From: Microbacterium sp. Clip185
GTDB taxonomy: Bacteria > Actinomycetota > Actinomycetes > Actinomycetales > Microbacteriaceae
Direction: 5' to 3'
Assembly: GCF_028743715.1 (NCBI RefSeq)
Contig: NZ_CP117996.1
Location: forward strand, 2,108,001 to 2,172,000
DNA: 64,000 nt
Position 1 is the first letter of the stretch, and each line of letters begins with the position of its first letter. The translations under genes were made by a program, and so were the position numbers. Of this stretch, positions 46,402-55,604 are shown piece by piece. The notes below the pieces were generated by a model. It was not told the origin of the DNA and made no database searches. It saw only the letters and a list, made by a program, of their open reading frames with translations.

Positions 46402-47859
46402 TCAGGCGACGGCACGTAGGGCCTCTGCCGGGCTGAGTCGCGCTGCGCGCCATCCACCGAAGGCCCCCGCGACCAGCCCCGCCGCGACCGACAGGGCGAC
46501 GGCCACCAGCACGATGCCGATCGAGACGGGGGCGTTGAGCACCACATCGGATGCGGCGGCCGCCAACTGCGGCATCCCGACTGCTCCCCCCATCCCGCCC
46601 GGCCCCGTCATCCCACCCGGGCCCGTCGCCTGTTCGGTGCTCGCGGAGATCGTGGGAGAGATCAGGTTGATGATGCCGACCGCACCGAGCCCCAGAACCA
46701 CGCCCGCGACTCCGCCGATGAGCCCCTGGACGACGGATTCGCCAGCGACCTGACCGACGACCCGACGGTTGGACCATCCGATCGCCTTGAGCGTTCCGAA
46801 CTCGCGGGTGCGGCGGGAGACGCCGGAGATCGTGAAGAGCACGGCGAGTGCCACGGCGACGACCAGCAGCAGCACCGACAGCCAGGTGCCGAGACTCGTG
46901 ATCAGAGCCGCGGCGCTCGCGAGCGAGCCCGAGACGGTCGAGGCCAGATCCGACTGCGAGCTCACGGTCGCATCGGGGAAGGCCTCCGAGATCGCGGTCT
47001 GGACCGAGCCGATGGCGTCGGCGGAGCTCGCCTGCACGTACACGGTCGAGACGACATCGCCCACTCCCGCGAGCGTCTGGGCGACATCGAGCGGGATGTA
47101 CACGTTCGCAGCCGTGTCAGCATCGTTCGTCGCGGAGGCGACGATGCCCACGATCTGCATCTGGGTGCCGCCCACATCGATCGTGCCGCCGACGGCGAGC
47201 GACTTCGATGCCGCGTAGGTGGCGTCGAGCACGGCGACGTTCTGACCCGCATCCGCGCCGTCCAGCATCCGTCCCTCGGAGACCGTCACGGCGGAAAGCG
47301 GTCCGACGGATGCGTCGGCGCCGACGCCGAGCACGGAGAACGAGTCGAGGTCGAAGGATCCGCCGCCGAAGCCCCCACCCCCGCCCGGCGGGCCGGTCTG
47401 ACCCTCGGTCGCGGTGCCGTCGTCAGTGGACGGCCGCTCGGGGAGCTCCCCCGTGAAGGTCGAGTTGGTGAGCGCGAGCGCACCGGATGCGGCGGAGACG
47501 TTCTCCAGGTTCGCGATGGTGTCGACGGTCGACGCCGCCAGAGTGCCGCGCATCAGGTCGGTCGTCAGCCGGGACTGGCTGAGCGAGGTGGTGCCGTCGT
47601 CGTCGGTCGAGCCACCGTCCTGACCGAACTCGAAACGGGGTCTTTCTCCTTGGCCCGGCTCGGTCTCGGCTCCGGCCACGGTCAGGTCGGTGCCGACGCC
47701 GTAGACGGACTCGAGGGCCCGGGTCTGTGCATCGCGGACGCCGGATGACAGCGCCGTCACCACAATGACGAGAGCGATGGCGATGGCGAGCCCCGCCGCC
47801 ACGATGATGGTCTGCTTCTTGCGGCCGGACAGCTCCCGCCGCAGATATGTCGCGTACAT
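46402..47859 (-). CDS. FtsX/MacB-like ABC transporter permease
   Basis: 485 aa. Helix 1 at about residues 15-37, a large extracytoplasmic MacB-like domain (about 40-330) with a Gly-rich loop, then three C-terminal helices with the FtsX pattern (SRRTREFGTLKAIGWSNRRVVG). An unusual Gly/Met/Pro-rich insert (TGPGGMTGPGGMGG) lies between the last two helices. Start at the ATG at 47859, directly behind CAGGAGGAGAAC. MacB-like exporters act mechanically on substrates outside the membrane; the substrate is not known. Confidence 0.92.
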   Translation of the reverse strand: MYATYLRRELSGRKKQTIIVAAGLAIAIALVIVVTALSSGVRDAQTRALESVYGVGTDLTVAGAETEPGQGERPRFEFGQDGGSTDDDGTTSLSQSRLTTDLMRGTLAASTVDTIANLENVSAASGALALTNSTFTGELPERPSTDDGTATEGQTGPPGGGGGFGGGSFDLDSFSVLGVGADASVGPLSAVTVSEGRMLDGADAGQNVAVLDATYAASKSLAVGGTIDVGGTQMQIVGIVASATNDADTAANVYIPLDVAQTLAGVGDVVSTVYVQASSADAIGSVQTAISEAFPDATVSSQSDLASTVSGSLASAAALITSLGTWLSVLLLVVAVALAVLFTISGVSRRTREFGTLKAIGWSNRRVVGQVAGESVVQGLIGGVAGVVLGLGAVGIINLISPTISASTEQATGPGGMTGPGGMGGAVGMPQLAAAASDVVLNAPVSIGIVLVAVALSVAAGLVAGAFGGWRAARLSPAEALRAVA

Positions 47860-48054
47860 GTTCTCCTCCTGGCCCATCGGGTGTAAGGCCGTGCCGAGAC
47901 GCTAGAGACGCTCACGATGCGAGACGCATGGCGCGTTGATGAGGCGACTATGCGACCATGTCTGTCATCCGGTACCCGATCCGGCTGCGCGACTCACAGC
48001 GGGCTCATAACCCGCTCCATAGGAACGGCATAGAAACGACCTCAGAATCGAGGC

Positions 48055-48789
48055 ATGACTTCGATGGCACCCTCTCCCGCTCTGCAGCGCGCCGATGGCT
48101 CCGCTCCCCGCATCCTCGTCGTCGACGACGAGCAGATGCTCACCGATCTGCTGTCGATGGCGCTGCGCATGGAGGGCTGGGATGTGCGCGCCGCGGCCAG
48201 TGGATTCCAGGCGCTGCAGGCCGCGCGCGACTTCGAACCCGACGCCATGGTGCTCGACATCATGATGCCGGACCTCGACGGCATGGCAGTGCTCCAGCGC
48301 CTGCGCCAGTCGGGCAACGACGTGCCGGTGCTGTTCCTGACCGCGAAGGACGGCGTGGCCGACCGGGTCGCGGGGCTCACGGCCGGCGGCGACGACTACG
48401 TCACGAAGCCCTTCAGCCTCGAAGAGGTCGTCGCGCGGCTGCGCGGGCTCATGCGCCGCGCGGGTACCGCCCAGGCCGGCGACTCCGAGCCCATCCTGCG
48501 CGTCGGCGACCTCAGCCTCAACGAGGACAGCCACGAAGTCGAGCGTCAGGGTGTCGAGATCGAGCTGACGGCGACCGAGTTCGAGCTGCTGCGCTACCTC
48601 ATGCGCAACCAGCGCCGCGTGGTGTCGAAGGCGCAGATCCTGGACCGCGTCTGGAACTACGACTTCGGCGGACGCTCGAGCGTCGTCGAGCTGTACATCT
48701 CCTACCTGCGCAAGAAGATCGACGCCGGGCGGGAGCCGCTGATCCACACCGTGCGCGGTGTGGGCTACATGATCAAAGCCCCGCAGTGA
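48055..48789 (+). CDS. OmpR-family response regulator
   Basis: 244 aa. Receiver domain with acidic pair (ILVVDDEQM), phospho-Asp in MVLDIMMPDLDG and Lys in YVTKPF; winged-helix DNA-binding domain ending HTVRGVGYMIKAP. Its stop overlaps the kinase start (GTGA). It is transcribed divergently from the ABC exporter across a 195-bp gap containing the hairpin AGCGGG/CCCGCT, so it probably controls that exporter. Confidence 0.94.
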   Translation: MTSMAPSPALQRADGSAPRILVVDDEQMLTDLLSMALRMEGWDVRAAASGFQALQAARDFEPDAMVLDIMMPDLDGMAVLQRLRQSGNDVPVLFLTAKDGVADRVAGLTAGGDDYVTKPFSLEEVVARLRGLMRRAGTAQAGDSEPILRVGDLSLNEDSHEVERQGVEIELTATEFELLRYLMRNQRRVVSKAQILDRVWNYDFGGRSSVVELYISYLRKKIDAGREPLIHTVRGVGYMIKAPQ

Positions 48790-50261
48790 CACGCGTCCAC
48801 CGAAGGGTGGCGCGGCGACTCACGCTCCAGGCCCGGCTCATGGTCGCCGTCATCGGCATGGTCGCCATCATCCTGGGCGCCGTCGGATTGGCCACGGGCA
48901 CGATCCTCACCTCGATCATGCGGGAGAGCCTGGACACGCAGGTCACGGAGGCGTCGCAGCTGTACGGCAATCCGACCGACAGTGCTGCGGACATCCTCAA
49001 GAACGGCCGCCAGGAGGTCGGCACGCTCCTCGTGCTGCGCGGACAGTACGGTCCCACCACCGGCGCGTACGTCGCCGATGACAACAACATCGTCGAACTC
49101 TCGTCGTCGCAGATCGAGAGCATCACGGGCCGTCCCGACCACGACACCGGCCGCGTCGACGTCTCGATCGACGGCCTGGGCGACTATCGCGCCATCCTGA
49201 CCGGCAGCACCTCGGGCGCTTTCCTGCTGGTCGGGCTGCCCACCTCCGAGGTCACCGAGACGCTCGGCCAGATCGTCACCACCGTCGCGCTCGTGACCGT
49301 CGGCGGTCTGCTGCTGCTCGGTGTCGTGCTCGCCGTGATCATCCGCCGCAGCCTCCGGCCGCTCAGCGCCGTGGCGAGCACCGCCGAGCGGGTCGCCGCC
49401 CAGCCCCTGTCGGAGGGCGCCGTGCGCATCAGCGAGCGCGTTCCCGCATCCGAGGCCGACGACGCGACGGAGATCGGACGCGTCGGCGTCGCGCTGAACA
49501 CCCTCCTCGATCACGTCGAGACCTCGCTCGAGGCACGTCAGCGCAACGAGGAGCGGATGCGGCGCTTCGTCGCCGATGCGAGCCACGAGCTGCGCACCCC
49601 TCTCGCCTCCATCCGCGGCTACTCCGAGCTGTCGCTGCGCGATCGTACGCTGAGCGAGACCACGGAGTCCTCGCTGCAGCGCATCCAGGCCCAATCGCTG
49701 CGGATGACCGAGCTCGTCGAAGACCTCCTGCTGCTCGCCCGCCTCGAGGAAGGGCACGAGCTCGTCTACGGATCGGTCGATCTCTCGCGGCTTGCTGTCG
49801 AGTCCCTCGGCGACGCGCAGGCGGCGGGCCAGGATCACCATTGGGAACTCGAACTCGACGAGGAGCCGGTCATCGTTGCGGGCGACACGGGCCGACTCAC
49901 CCAGGTCGTGGCGAACCTGCTGGCGAACGCTCGCACGCACACCCCCGCCGGCACGACCGTGACGCTCAGCGTCACGCGCGAGGGTTCGGACGCGGTGCTC
50001 CGTGTGCACGACGACGGCCCGGGCATCGACCCGCAGGTGCGCGACGAGCTCTTCGAGCGCTTCGCACGCGGCGACAGCTCACGCGCTCGCAAGACCGGCG
50101 GCACCGGCCTCGGCCTGTCCATCGCACGGGCGATCACCAACGCTCACGGCGGCGAGCTGACGGTCGATTCCGTCCCCGGCGACACCACGTTCACCGTGCG
50201 TATGCCAGGCAAACCCATTGATCCGGGATCGACCGCATCCGAGGCCGATCCGAGCCGCTAG
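48786..50261 (+). CDS. Sensor histidine kinase
   Basis: 491 aa. TM1 at about 18-42, an extracytoplasmic sensor of about 120 residues, TM2 at about 172-195, HAMP, H-box FVADASHELRTPLASIRGY, N-box NLLANARTHTPAG, G1 DDGPGIDP, F-box LFERFARGD and G2 GGTGLGLSIA. GTG start overlapping the regulator stop. The pgi -10 element overlaps its stop codon. Confidence 0.94.
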   Translation: MTRVHRRVARRLTLQARLMVAVIGMVAIILGAVGLATGTILTSIMRESLDTQVTEASQLYGNPTDSAADILKNGRQEVGTLLVLRGQYGPTTGAYVADDNNIVELSSSQIESITGRPDHDTGRVDVSIDGLGDYRAILTGSTSGAFLLVGLPTSEVTETLGQIVTTVALVTVGGLLLLGVVLAVIIRRSLRPLSAVASTAERVAAQPLSEGAVRISERVPASEADDATEIGRVGVALNTLLDHVETSLEARQRNEERMRRFVADASHELRTPLASIRGYSELSLRDRTLSETTESSLQRIQAQSLRMTELVEDLLLLARLEEGHELVYGSVDLSRLAVESLGDAQAAGQDHHWELELDEEPVIVAGDTGRLTQVVANLLANARTHTPAGTTVTLSVTREGSDAVLRVHDDGPGIDPQVRDELFERFARGDSSRARKTGGTGLGLSIARAITNAHGGELTVDSVPGDTTFTVRMPGKPIDPGSTASEADPSR

Positions 50262-50264
50262 CGT
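50259..50264 (+). promoter_or_regulatory. -10 element of pgi, overlapping the kinase stop codon
   Basis: TAGCGT, six bases before the GTG at 50271; its TAG is the stop codon of the histidine kinase. pgi can therefore be transcribed independently and leaderless. Confidence 0.55.
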
Positions 50265-50270
50265 GGTGGG

Positions 50271-51953
50271 GTGACCACTCCGATCGATGCCACCACCACC
50301 TCCGCCTGGGCGGATCTCACCGCCCTTCGTGACGGGTTCTCCCCCGACCTGCGCGGCTGGTTCGCCGCTGAGGACGACCGCGCTCAGCGCCTGAGCCTGC
50401 CGCTGGCAGACCTGCACGTCGACCTGTCGAAGAACCTCGTCACCGACGAGATCCTCACCCGGCTCGTGGAGCTCGCGCGCCAGACCGGCGTCGAGGAGCG
50501 CTTCGCCGAGATGCTGGCCGGTGTGCACATCAACACGAGCGAAGACCGCGCCGTGCTGCACACCGCCCTCCGCCGCCCCGCGGGCGCCCAGCCCGCGCTC
50601 GTCGTCGACGGCCAGCACGTCGACGAGGACGTGCAGTCGGTGCTCGAGCTCGTCGCAGCCTTCGCCGACCGGGTGCGGTCGGGCGAGTGGCAGGGTGTCA
50701 CCGGCAAGAAGGTCACGCATGTCGTGAACATCGGTATCGGCGGCTCCGACCTCGGCCCGGTCATGGTCTACGAAGCTCTGAAGCCCTACGCGGACGCCGG
50801 CATCCAGGCGCGATTCGTGTCGAACATCGACCCGACCGACCTCGCCCAGAAGACGGCCGACCTCGACCCCGAGACGACCCTGTTCATCGTCGCGTCCAAG
50901 ACGTTCACCACGCTGGAGACGCTGACCAACGCCCGCCTCGCGCGCGACTGGCTGTGGGCGGGGCTCACCGCATCCGGCGCCATCGCCGACGAGGACGACG
51001 CCCGCACGGATGCGGTCGCGCACCACTTCGTCGCGGTGTCGACGGCGCTCGACAAGGTCGCCGCCTTCGGCATCGACCCGACGAACGCGTTCGGATTCTG
51101 GGACTGGGTGGGCGGGCGCTACTCCGTCGACTCGGCGATCGGCCTGTCGCTCGCGATCACCCTCGGCCCGGACGTGTTCCGTGAGCTGCTCGCCGGCTTC
51201 CACGCGGTCGACGAGCACGTGCGCACCACGCCGCTCGAGCGCAACGTGCCCGTCCTCATGGGCCTGCTGAACGTCTGGTACAACAACTTCCTCGGCGCGC
51301 AGTCGCACGCGGTCCTCCCCTACGCGCAGCAGCTGAGCCGCTTCCCGGCGTACCTGCAGCAGCTCACGATGGAGTCCAACGGCAAATCGGTGCGCTGGGA
51401 CGGCTCCCCCGTCACGACCGATACCGGCGAGATCTTCTGGGGCGAGCCGGGCACGAATGGACAGCACGCGTTCTACCAGCTGATCCACCAGGGCACGCGC
51501 CTGATCCCGGCCGACTTCATCGCATTCGTGAACCCCGCCTATCCGCTCCGCGACGGAGACCGCGACGTGCACGGACTGTTCCTGGCGAACTTCCTCGCCC
51601 AGACCAAGGCGCTCGCGTTCGGCAAGACCGCCGCGGAGGTCGAGGCCGAGGGCACCACCGGTGCGCTCGTGGCCGCACGCACGTTCGCGGGCAACCGCCC
51701 GACGACGTCGATCTTCGCCCCCGCCCTCACCCCGGCGGTGCTCGGCCAGCTCATCGCACTGTACGAGCACATCACCTTCACGCAGGGCGCGATCTGGGGC
51801 ATCAACTCGTTCGACCAGTGGGGTGTGGAACTCGGCAAGCAGCTCGCCCTGCAGATCGCACCCGCGATCGAGGGCGATGCGGATGCGACGGCGGCACAGG
51901 ATTCGTCGACGCGCGCGCTGCTCGACTACTACCGGACCCACCGCACGGTCTGA
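50271..51953 (+). CDS. pgi: Glucose-6-phosphate isomerase
   Basis: 560 aa. [50 protein letters not shown], the catalytic Glu region [12 protein letters not shown] and the late [17 protein letters not shown] are the family signatures. It interconverts glucose 6-phosphate and fructose 6-phosphate. Although only 9 bp after the kinase stop, its own leaderless promoter is probable. Confidence 0.97.
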   Translation: MTTPIDATTTSAWADLTALRDGFSPDLRGWFAAEDDRAQRLSLPLADLHVDLSKNLVTDEILTRLVELARQTGVEERFAEMLAGVHINTSEDRAVLHTALRRPAGAQPALVVDGQHVDEDVQSVLELVAAFADRVRSGEWQGVTGKKVTHVVNIGIGGSDLGPVMVYEALKPYADAGIQARFVSNIDPTDLAQKTADLDPETTLFIVASKTFTTLETLTNARLARDWLWAGLTASGAIADEDDARTDAVAHHFVAVSTALDKVAAFGIDPTNAFGFWDWVGGRYSVDSAIGLSLAITLGPDVFRELLAGFHAVDEHVRTTPLERNVPVLMGLLNVWYNNFLGAQSHAVLPYAQQLSRFPAYLQQLTMESNGKSVRWDGSPVTTDTGEIFWGEPGTNGQHAFYQLIHQGTRLIPADFIAFVNPAYPLRDGDRDVHGLFLANFLAQTKALAFGKTAAEVEAEGTTGALVAARTFAGNRPTTSIFAPALTPAVLGQLIALYEHITFTQGAIWGINSFDQWGVELGKQLALQIAPAIEGDADATAAQDSSTRALLDYYRTHRTV

Positions 51954-51969
51954 CACCCTCGGGCCCTCC

Positions 51970-52000
51970 GGCGCCGCATCCGTCTTCCGGGTGCGGCGCC
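51970..52000 (+). terminator. Hairpin after pgi
   Basis: GGCGCCGCA at 51970-51978 pairs with TGCGGCGCC at 51992-52000, 17 bp after the pgi stop; no T-run. Confidence 0.45.
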
Positions 52001-52064
52001 GCGGCGTTGTGGGCGAGTGCGGCGCCGCGGCGTTGTGGGCGAGTGCGGCGCCGCGGCGTTGTGG
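51991..52064. repeat. 26-bp tandem repeat, nearly three copies
   Basis: Identical units at 51991-52016, 52017-52042 and 52043-52064 (last truncated to 22 bp); each contains the self-complementary GCGGCGCCGC. Possibly variable in copy number between strains. Confidence 0.9.
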
Positions 52065-52076
52065 CCCGGCTCCATC

Positions 52077-52359
52077 GCCCGAGTTGCGTCGCACTTGCGC
52101 AGATGCGCCACTTTTACGCAGATGCGCCTGCTGATCGCAGGCGCATCTGCGCAAAAGTGTGGCGGTTCCGCATCCGTTCGCGCTGGCGGCGAGTAGCCGC
52201 GAAGGAAACGGATGCGGCTTGCGCGCCCGCATCCGCCATCCGCCGCTCGCCGCTTGCCGCTTGCCGCTTGCCGCTACAGAAATGCGCACCTGCACCAAGT
52301 AATCACTGGCGCAGGTGCGCAGAACTGTGGCATTTGCGCAACTGCGACGCAACTCGGGC
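52077..52359. repeat. 283-bp MITE-like element with 25-bp terminal inverted repeats
   Basis: 52077-52101 and 52335-52359 are inverted repeats matching at 24 of 25 positions. Inside are a 22-bp hairpin (52109-52130 with 52138-52159, one mismatch), a CGCTTGC heptamer run (about 52242-52274) and an 11-bp hairpin (52283-52293 with 52311-52321). No coding potential and no clear target-site duplication. The architecture fits a miniature inverted-repeat element or a compound REP. Confidence 0.75.
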
Positions 52360-52384
52360 ACCCGGATGCCGGAACCGACCTTTA

Positions 52385-52510
52385 CGCCGGACCTGCCCCG
52401 AGACCCAGGACCCGTGCCCCCAGGACCCGCGCCCCCAGGCCCCCGAGCCCCGAATCCCCCGGGGCCGGCCCCGTGCCCCCAGGTCAAGGCCCCCGGGCCC
52501 AGACCCCACG
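52385..52510 (-). other. G-run tract on the minus strand (quadruplex-prone 3' region)
   Basis: The plus strand is dominated by CCC-CCCCC runs with a loose 15-bp period (CCCCCAGGACCCGCG-like). The minus strand, which is the mRNA sense just downstream of the electron-transfer gene's stop at 52525, therefore carries about a dozen G-runs of three or more within 126 bases. Stacked G-quadruplexes are plausible in RNA or DNA. Confidence 0.6.
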
Positions 52511-52524
52511 CGCGGGACGCGGGG

Positions 52525-54093
52525 TCAGTAGCCGCTGAAGGCGTCTGTCGTGATGCCGCGGGCCTTCTCGAGCGCCGGCGCGAGGTCGGCGATCAGCCGC
52601 GGCGGGCCCGACACGTACGCGTGACGCTGGCCGATGTCGGGAACGACACGGGCGAGGTGCCCGGCATCGATGCGATCCGGACCTGCCCACGTCCAGTTCG
52701 CGGGCAGAGTCCCCGGGTCGTCGGGAGTGAACACGACCACCGGAACCCCGGATGCGGCGAGGTCGTCGCGGAACACGAGCTGACCGGCATCCGACGCCAC
52801 GAACACGAGCACGATGTCGCGCCGGACCCCGCTGGCCGCGAGATGACGCAGTTGCGACACGAAGGGCGTCACGCCGATACCTGCGGCTACGAGCAGCACG
52901 GGCCGCGAGGTGTCCTTGGGTAGAACGAAGTCGCCCCAGATGCCCGTGACGGCCAGCTTCTTGCCCGGCTGCACCTCGCCGAGCGCCTTCTTGTACGAGC
53001 TCTGCGGCCCCACGCCGTCGCGATAGGCGACACGCACCGTCGGCAGGTCCTCCGGTGCGGAGACGATGCTGAACTCGCGTCGGGTTCCGCGCGCGTCGGC
53101 GCGACGGTGGGGCACATCGAGCTCGAGATACTGGCCCGCCCGGAAGGCGAGACCGCGCTCGGCGCGGAACACCAGCTCCCGAACCGTCGGGCTCGGCGAG
53201 TGCCGCTCCACGAGCGTCAGCCGCACGGCCTGACGCAGGCAGAGCAGGAACGCGATCAGGTTGCCGATGAGCAGCGCCCGCTCCTGGCCCAGCGTCATGT
53301 AACCGACCGGGATGGGCCAGCCCGCCAGCACCCCCACGACGGCAGCCACCGTGTACTGCTGCCAGCGCCGCGGCGGCAGCGTCAACGGCTCGGAGAGCAT
53401 GAAGGCGCCGAGGAACAGGAACGGGGATGCGGTCAGCACCTGCCCGATCACGGTGCCCGCATCGATCGCGAGACCGGACTGCTGATACTGGACGAAGACA
53501 CGGATCAGGTTGACGGCGACGGCGACCACGAAGAAGAGCCCGACGACGCGGATCTTCTCGGTGCGCCAGAGCACGATGAGCCCGAGCAGCAGCACCGGAC
53601 CGAACAGCACGGGGGTTCCCACCCACCAGGCCGAACCGCCGATGCCCGAATCCAGCGGCAGCAGCGCGGAGACGATCGTGACGACCGTCGCCCCCACGGC
53701 CGCCGGGTTGAAGATATGGCGGCCGCGCCACGCGAGCAGGTACTTGGATACGGATGCGGCCAGCGCCGCGATCGCGATGCCCACCAGTCCCATGGGCTCG
53801 ACGGTCGGGCGCAGCACGAACAGCAGGATCACGGAGGTGATGAGCGTGGACTCGGTGCGCAGGGGCAGCCGCAGCAGTCGCTGCGCCGTGGTGTCGGCGA
53901 GGACGCCGACCACGACCAGCACGAGGGCGGTGGCCAGCAGCTCCCACGGCGTGGGGACGACGAGGCCCGCGAACGAGAGGACGAAGGCGATGGCGGCGAG
54001 CACGCCCAGCGCGAGCTGAACGAGCCGGTACATCGACAGGCGCCCGAAGAGGGCGGTGACCCGATTCGCGCCGGCGGTGAAGGAGGCGATCAC
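52525..54093 (-). CDS. NqrB/RnfD-like membrane domain fused to ferredoxin-NADP reductase-type flavoprotein
   Basis: 522 aa. Residues 1-290 hold about eight to ten helices with RnfD/NqrB-like features (GRHIFNPAAVGATVVTIV, LLFVLRPTVEPMG). Residues from about 295 form an FNR module: FAD motif AGQYLELDVP, FSIVSAPED, and NAD(P) motif VLLVAAGIGVTPFVSQL, ending YVSGPPRLI. It should carry electrons from cytosolic NAD(P)H through the membrane. The GTG start overlaps the ApbE stop. With ApbE and the FMN lipoprotein it forms a flavinylation-based extracytoplasmic electron-transfer system. Confidence 0.9.
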   Translation of the reverse strand: MIASFTAGANRVTALFGRLSMYRLVQLALGVLAAIAFVLSFAGLVVPTPWELLATALVLVVVGVLADTTAQRLLRLPLRTESTLITSVILLFVLRPTVEPMGLVGIAIAALAASVSKYLLAWRGRHIFNPAAVGATVVTIVSALLPLDSGIGGSAWWVGTPVLFGPVLLLGLIVLWRTEKIRVVGLFFVVAVAVNLIRVFVQYQQSGLAIDAGTVIGQVLTASPFLFLGAFMLSEPLTLPPRRWQQYTVAAVVGVLAGWPIPVGYMTLGQERALLIGNLIAFLLCLRQAVRLTLVERHSPSPTVRELVFRAERGLAFRAGQYLELDVPHRRADARGTRREFSIVSAPEDLPTVRVAYRDGVGPQSSYKKALGEVQPGKKLAVTGIWGDFVLPKDTSRPVLLVAAGIGVTPFVSQLRHLAASGVRRDIVLVFVASDAGQLVFRDDLAASGVPVVVFTPDDPGTLPANWTWAGPDRIDAGHLARVVPDIGQRHAYVSGPPRLIADLAPALEKARGITTDAFSGY

Positions 54094-54944
54094 AGGAACA
54101 ACTCGGCTTTCTGGTCAACGGACCATTCGACGGTGCCGTCGGTGGTCATCCTCACCCACGACACGCCCCAGTCGGCGGCCAATTCGGGGCCGCCGTCGAA
54201 GAAGAGTGCGGTCGCCGCCGCGTCGGCGTGCATCGCATCGGATGCCAGCGCCCACGTGGCGGCGATCGTGCGCACCGGAACGCCGGTGCGGGCATCGAGC
54301 ACGTGGTGGAGGCCCTCGCCCCACGCGCGGCGGTTCGTCGCGGACGCGCACAGCGCCGCATCCTCGACCTCGAAGACACCGATCGCCCGGGAGGGGTCGA
54401 AAGGATGCTCGAGACCGACGCGCACGGGACCGCCGCGAACCGCCATGTCTCCGCTCGCGTCGACCACGAAGTCGCCGGCGACGGATCCCGCGAGGATCTT
54501 GGCGACGAGGTCGACGAGGCGGCCCTTGCCGAGGGCACCCACATCCAGCAGCGCCGGTCGGGCGAGCCGCAGCGTCTGGGCGTCCCACTCAAGCACCTGC
54601 TGCCACGACGGGGCAGGAGAAGGCCCGCGGTCGACGAACGAGTAGGCGGCGTCGTATCCGCGACGAGCGAGACTCTCGCCCACCAAGGGGTTCACCGCTC
54701 CCGCCGTCGCCGCATCGAGCTCGAGGTAGGCGTCGAGCATCGCGACCGCATCCGCCGGCGCGGCCGCCTCGCCGCCGTGGGCGGCGAGGCGGCTCACGAG
54801 GGAGTCCGGGCGGAACCGCGACCACTCCTCATCGAAGCCGTCGATCACGGCGCCGATGAGCGTGCGGGTCTGGTCGGTGATGGGCTCAGCGGTCTCGATC
54901 TCCCATCGGGTTCCGATCGCGTCGAACCGCCACAGCTCGGACAT
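54090..54944 (-). CDS. apbE: FAD:protein FMN transferase (ApbE)
   Basis: 284 aa. ApbE fold markers: an N-terminal DAIGTRWEIET, DVGALGKGRLVDLVA, ASGDMAVRGG and metal-site region HHVLDARTGVPV, then SDAMHADAAATALF. It attaches FMN covalently to Thr/Ser of target proteins. The obvious target is the FMN-binding lipoprotein immediately upstream, whose stop overlaps this start by one base. No signal peptide is seen here, unlike many ApbE proteins, so where it acts is unclear. Confidence 0.92.
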   Translation of the reverse strand: MSELWRFDAIGTRWEIETAEPITDQTRTLIGAVIDGFDEEWSRFRPDSLVSRLAAHGGEAAAPADAVAMLDAYLELDAATAGAVNPLVGESLARRGYDAAYSFVDRGPSPAPSWQQVLEWDAQTLRLARPALLDVGALGKGRLVDLVAKILAGSVAGDFVVDASGDMAVRGGPVRVGLEHPFDPSRAIGVFEVEDAALCASATNRRAWGEGLHHVLDARTGVPVRTIAATWALASDAMHADAAATALFFDGGPELAADWGVSWVRMTTDGTVEWSVDQKAELFL

Positions 54945-55441
54945 CAGCTCTTGGCTTCGGTCTTGATCTCCTCGATGGCCTGGTTGAAGCCGCCGCTCGT
55001 GAGCGACGACCCGGCCACCCGGCTGACCTTGATGTCGTCGATCTTCTTGCCGACGACCTCGTCCGAGATGCCGCCGATGAACTGGCCCTGGTACTGCTGC
55101 GACTCGCGCGCCTGCGGGTCGCCGGTCACGTCGACGGCGGTGATGGTGTCATCCGCGAGCGTCACCTTGACGGTGATCTTCTCGACCGTCTCGGGCGTCT
55201 GGTAGGAGCCCTCGGCGGTGTAGGTGCCGTCCTTGTACGTGCCCGAGCTGGAGCTGGAGCTGGAATCCGACCCCGACGAGCCCGTGCTCATCGGGGTGCT
55301 CGAGGTCGCGGGAGCATCGCTCGAGCCGGTGTCGGTGGTTGCGGCCTGCGAGGAGCAGCCCGCAAGGGCGAAGGCTCCGGCGACGCCGATGACGGCGGCG
55401 GCAGTGCGGACGGGGCGGGGTACGGCGTTCGTGCGGATCAT
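54944..55441 (-). CDS. FMN-binding domain lipoprotein
   Basis: 165 aa. A signal peptide with lipobox FALAGC (Cys29) and a Ser/Thr-rich linker (about 40-67) lead to an FMN_bind domain (about 70-160). The flavinylation site, usually SGATxTS, reads AGSSLTS, so Ser would replace Thr as FMN acceptor; ApbE enzymes are known to use either. It would sit outside the membrane as electron carrier for the NqrB/FNR protein. ATG with AGGAGG seven bases upstream. Head of the three-gene operon. Confidence 0.9.
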   Translation of the reverse strand: MIRTNAVPRPVRTAAAVIGVAGAFALAGCSSQAATTDTGSSDAPATSSTPMSTGSSGSDSSSSSSSGTYKDGTYTAEGSYQTPETVEKITVKVTLADDTITAVDVTGDPQARESQQYQGQFIGGISDEVVGKKIDDIKVSRVAGSSLTSGGFNQAIEEIKTEAKS

Positions 55442-55480
55442 TTTCGGTCCTCCTGGATGCGGTGCCTCGACAGACGAGCC

Positions 55481-55492
55481 CGGTGTACACCG
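55481..55492. promoter_or_regulatory. 12-bp palindrome upstream of the FMN lipoprotein gene
   Basis: CGGTGTACACCG is a perfect palindrome 40 bp upstream of the start in the only promoter region of the operon; a possible operator, regulator unknown. Confidence 0.35.
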
Positions 55493-55604
55493 TGCCCGTC
55501 CCTCGCGCTGTCGTAGCCGTCCGCTGTATGCGGCGGCATGGACCATCCTGCGCAGAGGACTTTTGTGACCGCTATGAATCCCGAGGAATGTGGATAAGAA
55601 TCTG

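Larger units (their letters stand above)
51954..52524. other. 571-bp repeat-rich gap between convergent pgi and the electron-transfer operon
   Basis: No credible gene. In order: pgi terminator hairpin (51970-52000), 26-bp tandem repeats (51991-52064), a 283-bp inverted-repeat element (52077-52359) and a strongly C-rich tract (52385-52510). Such structural density is unlike any other gap in the window. Confidence 0.75.

Noticed and set aside
47958..48785. Upstream extension of the second histidine kinase through the response regulator region
   Set aside because: It is the out-of-frame shadow of the regulator; the kinase's own GTG at 48786 overlaps the regulator stop and starts a normal N-terminus.
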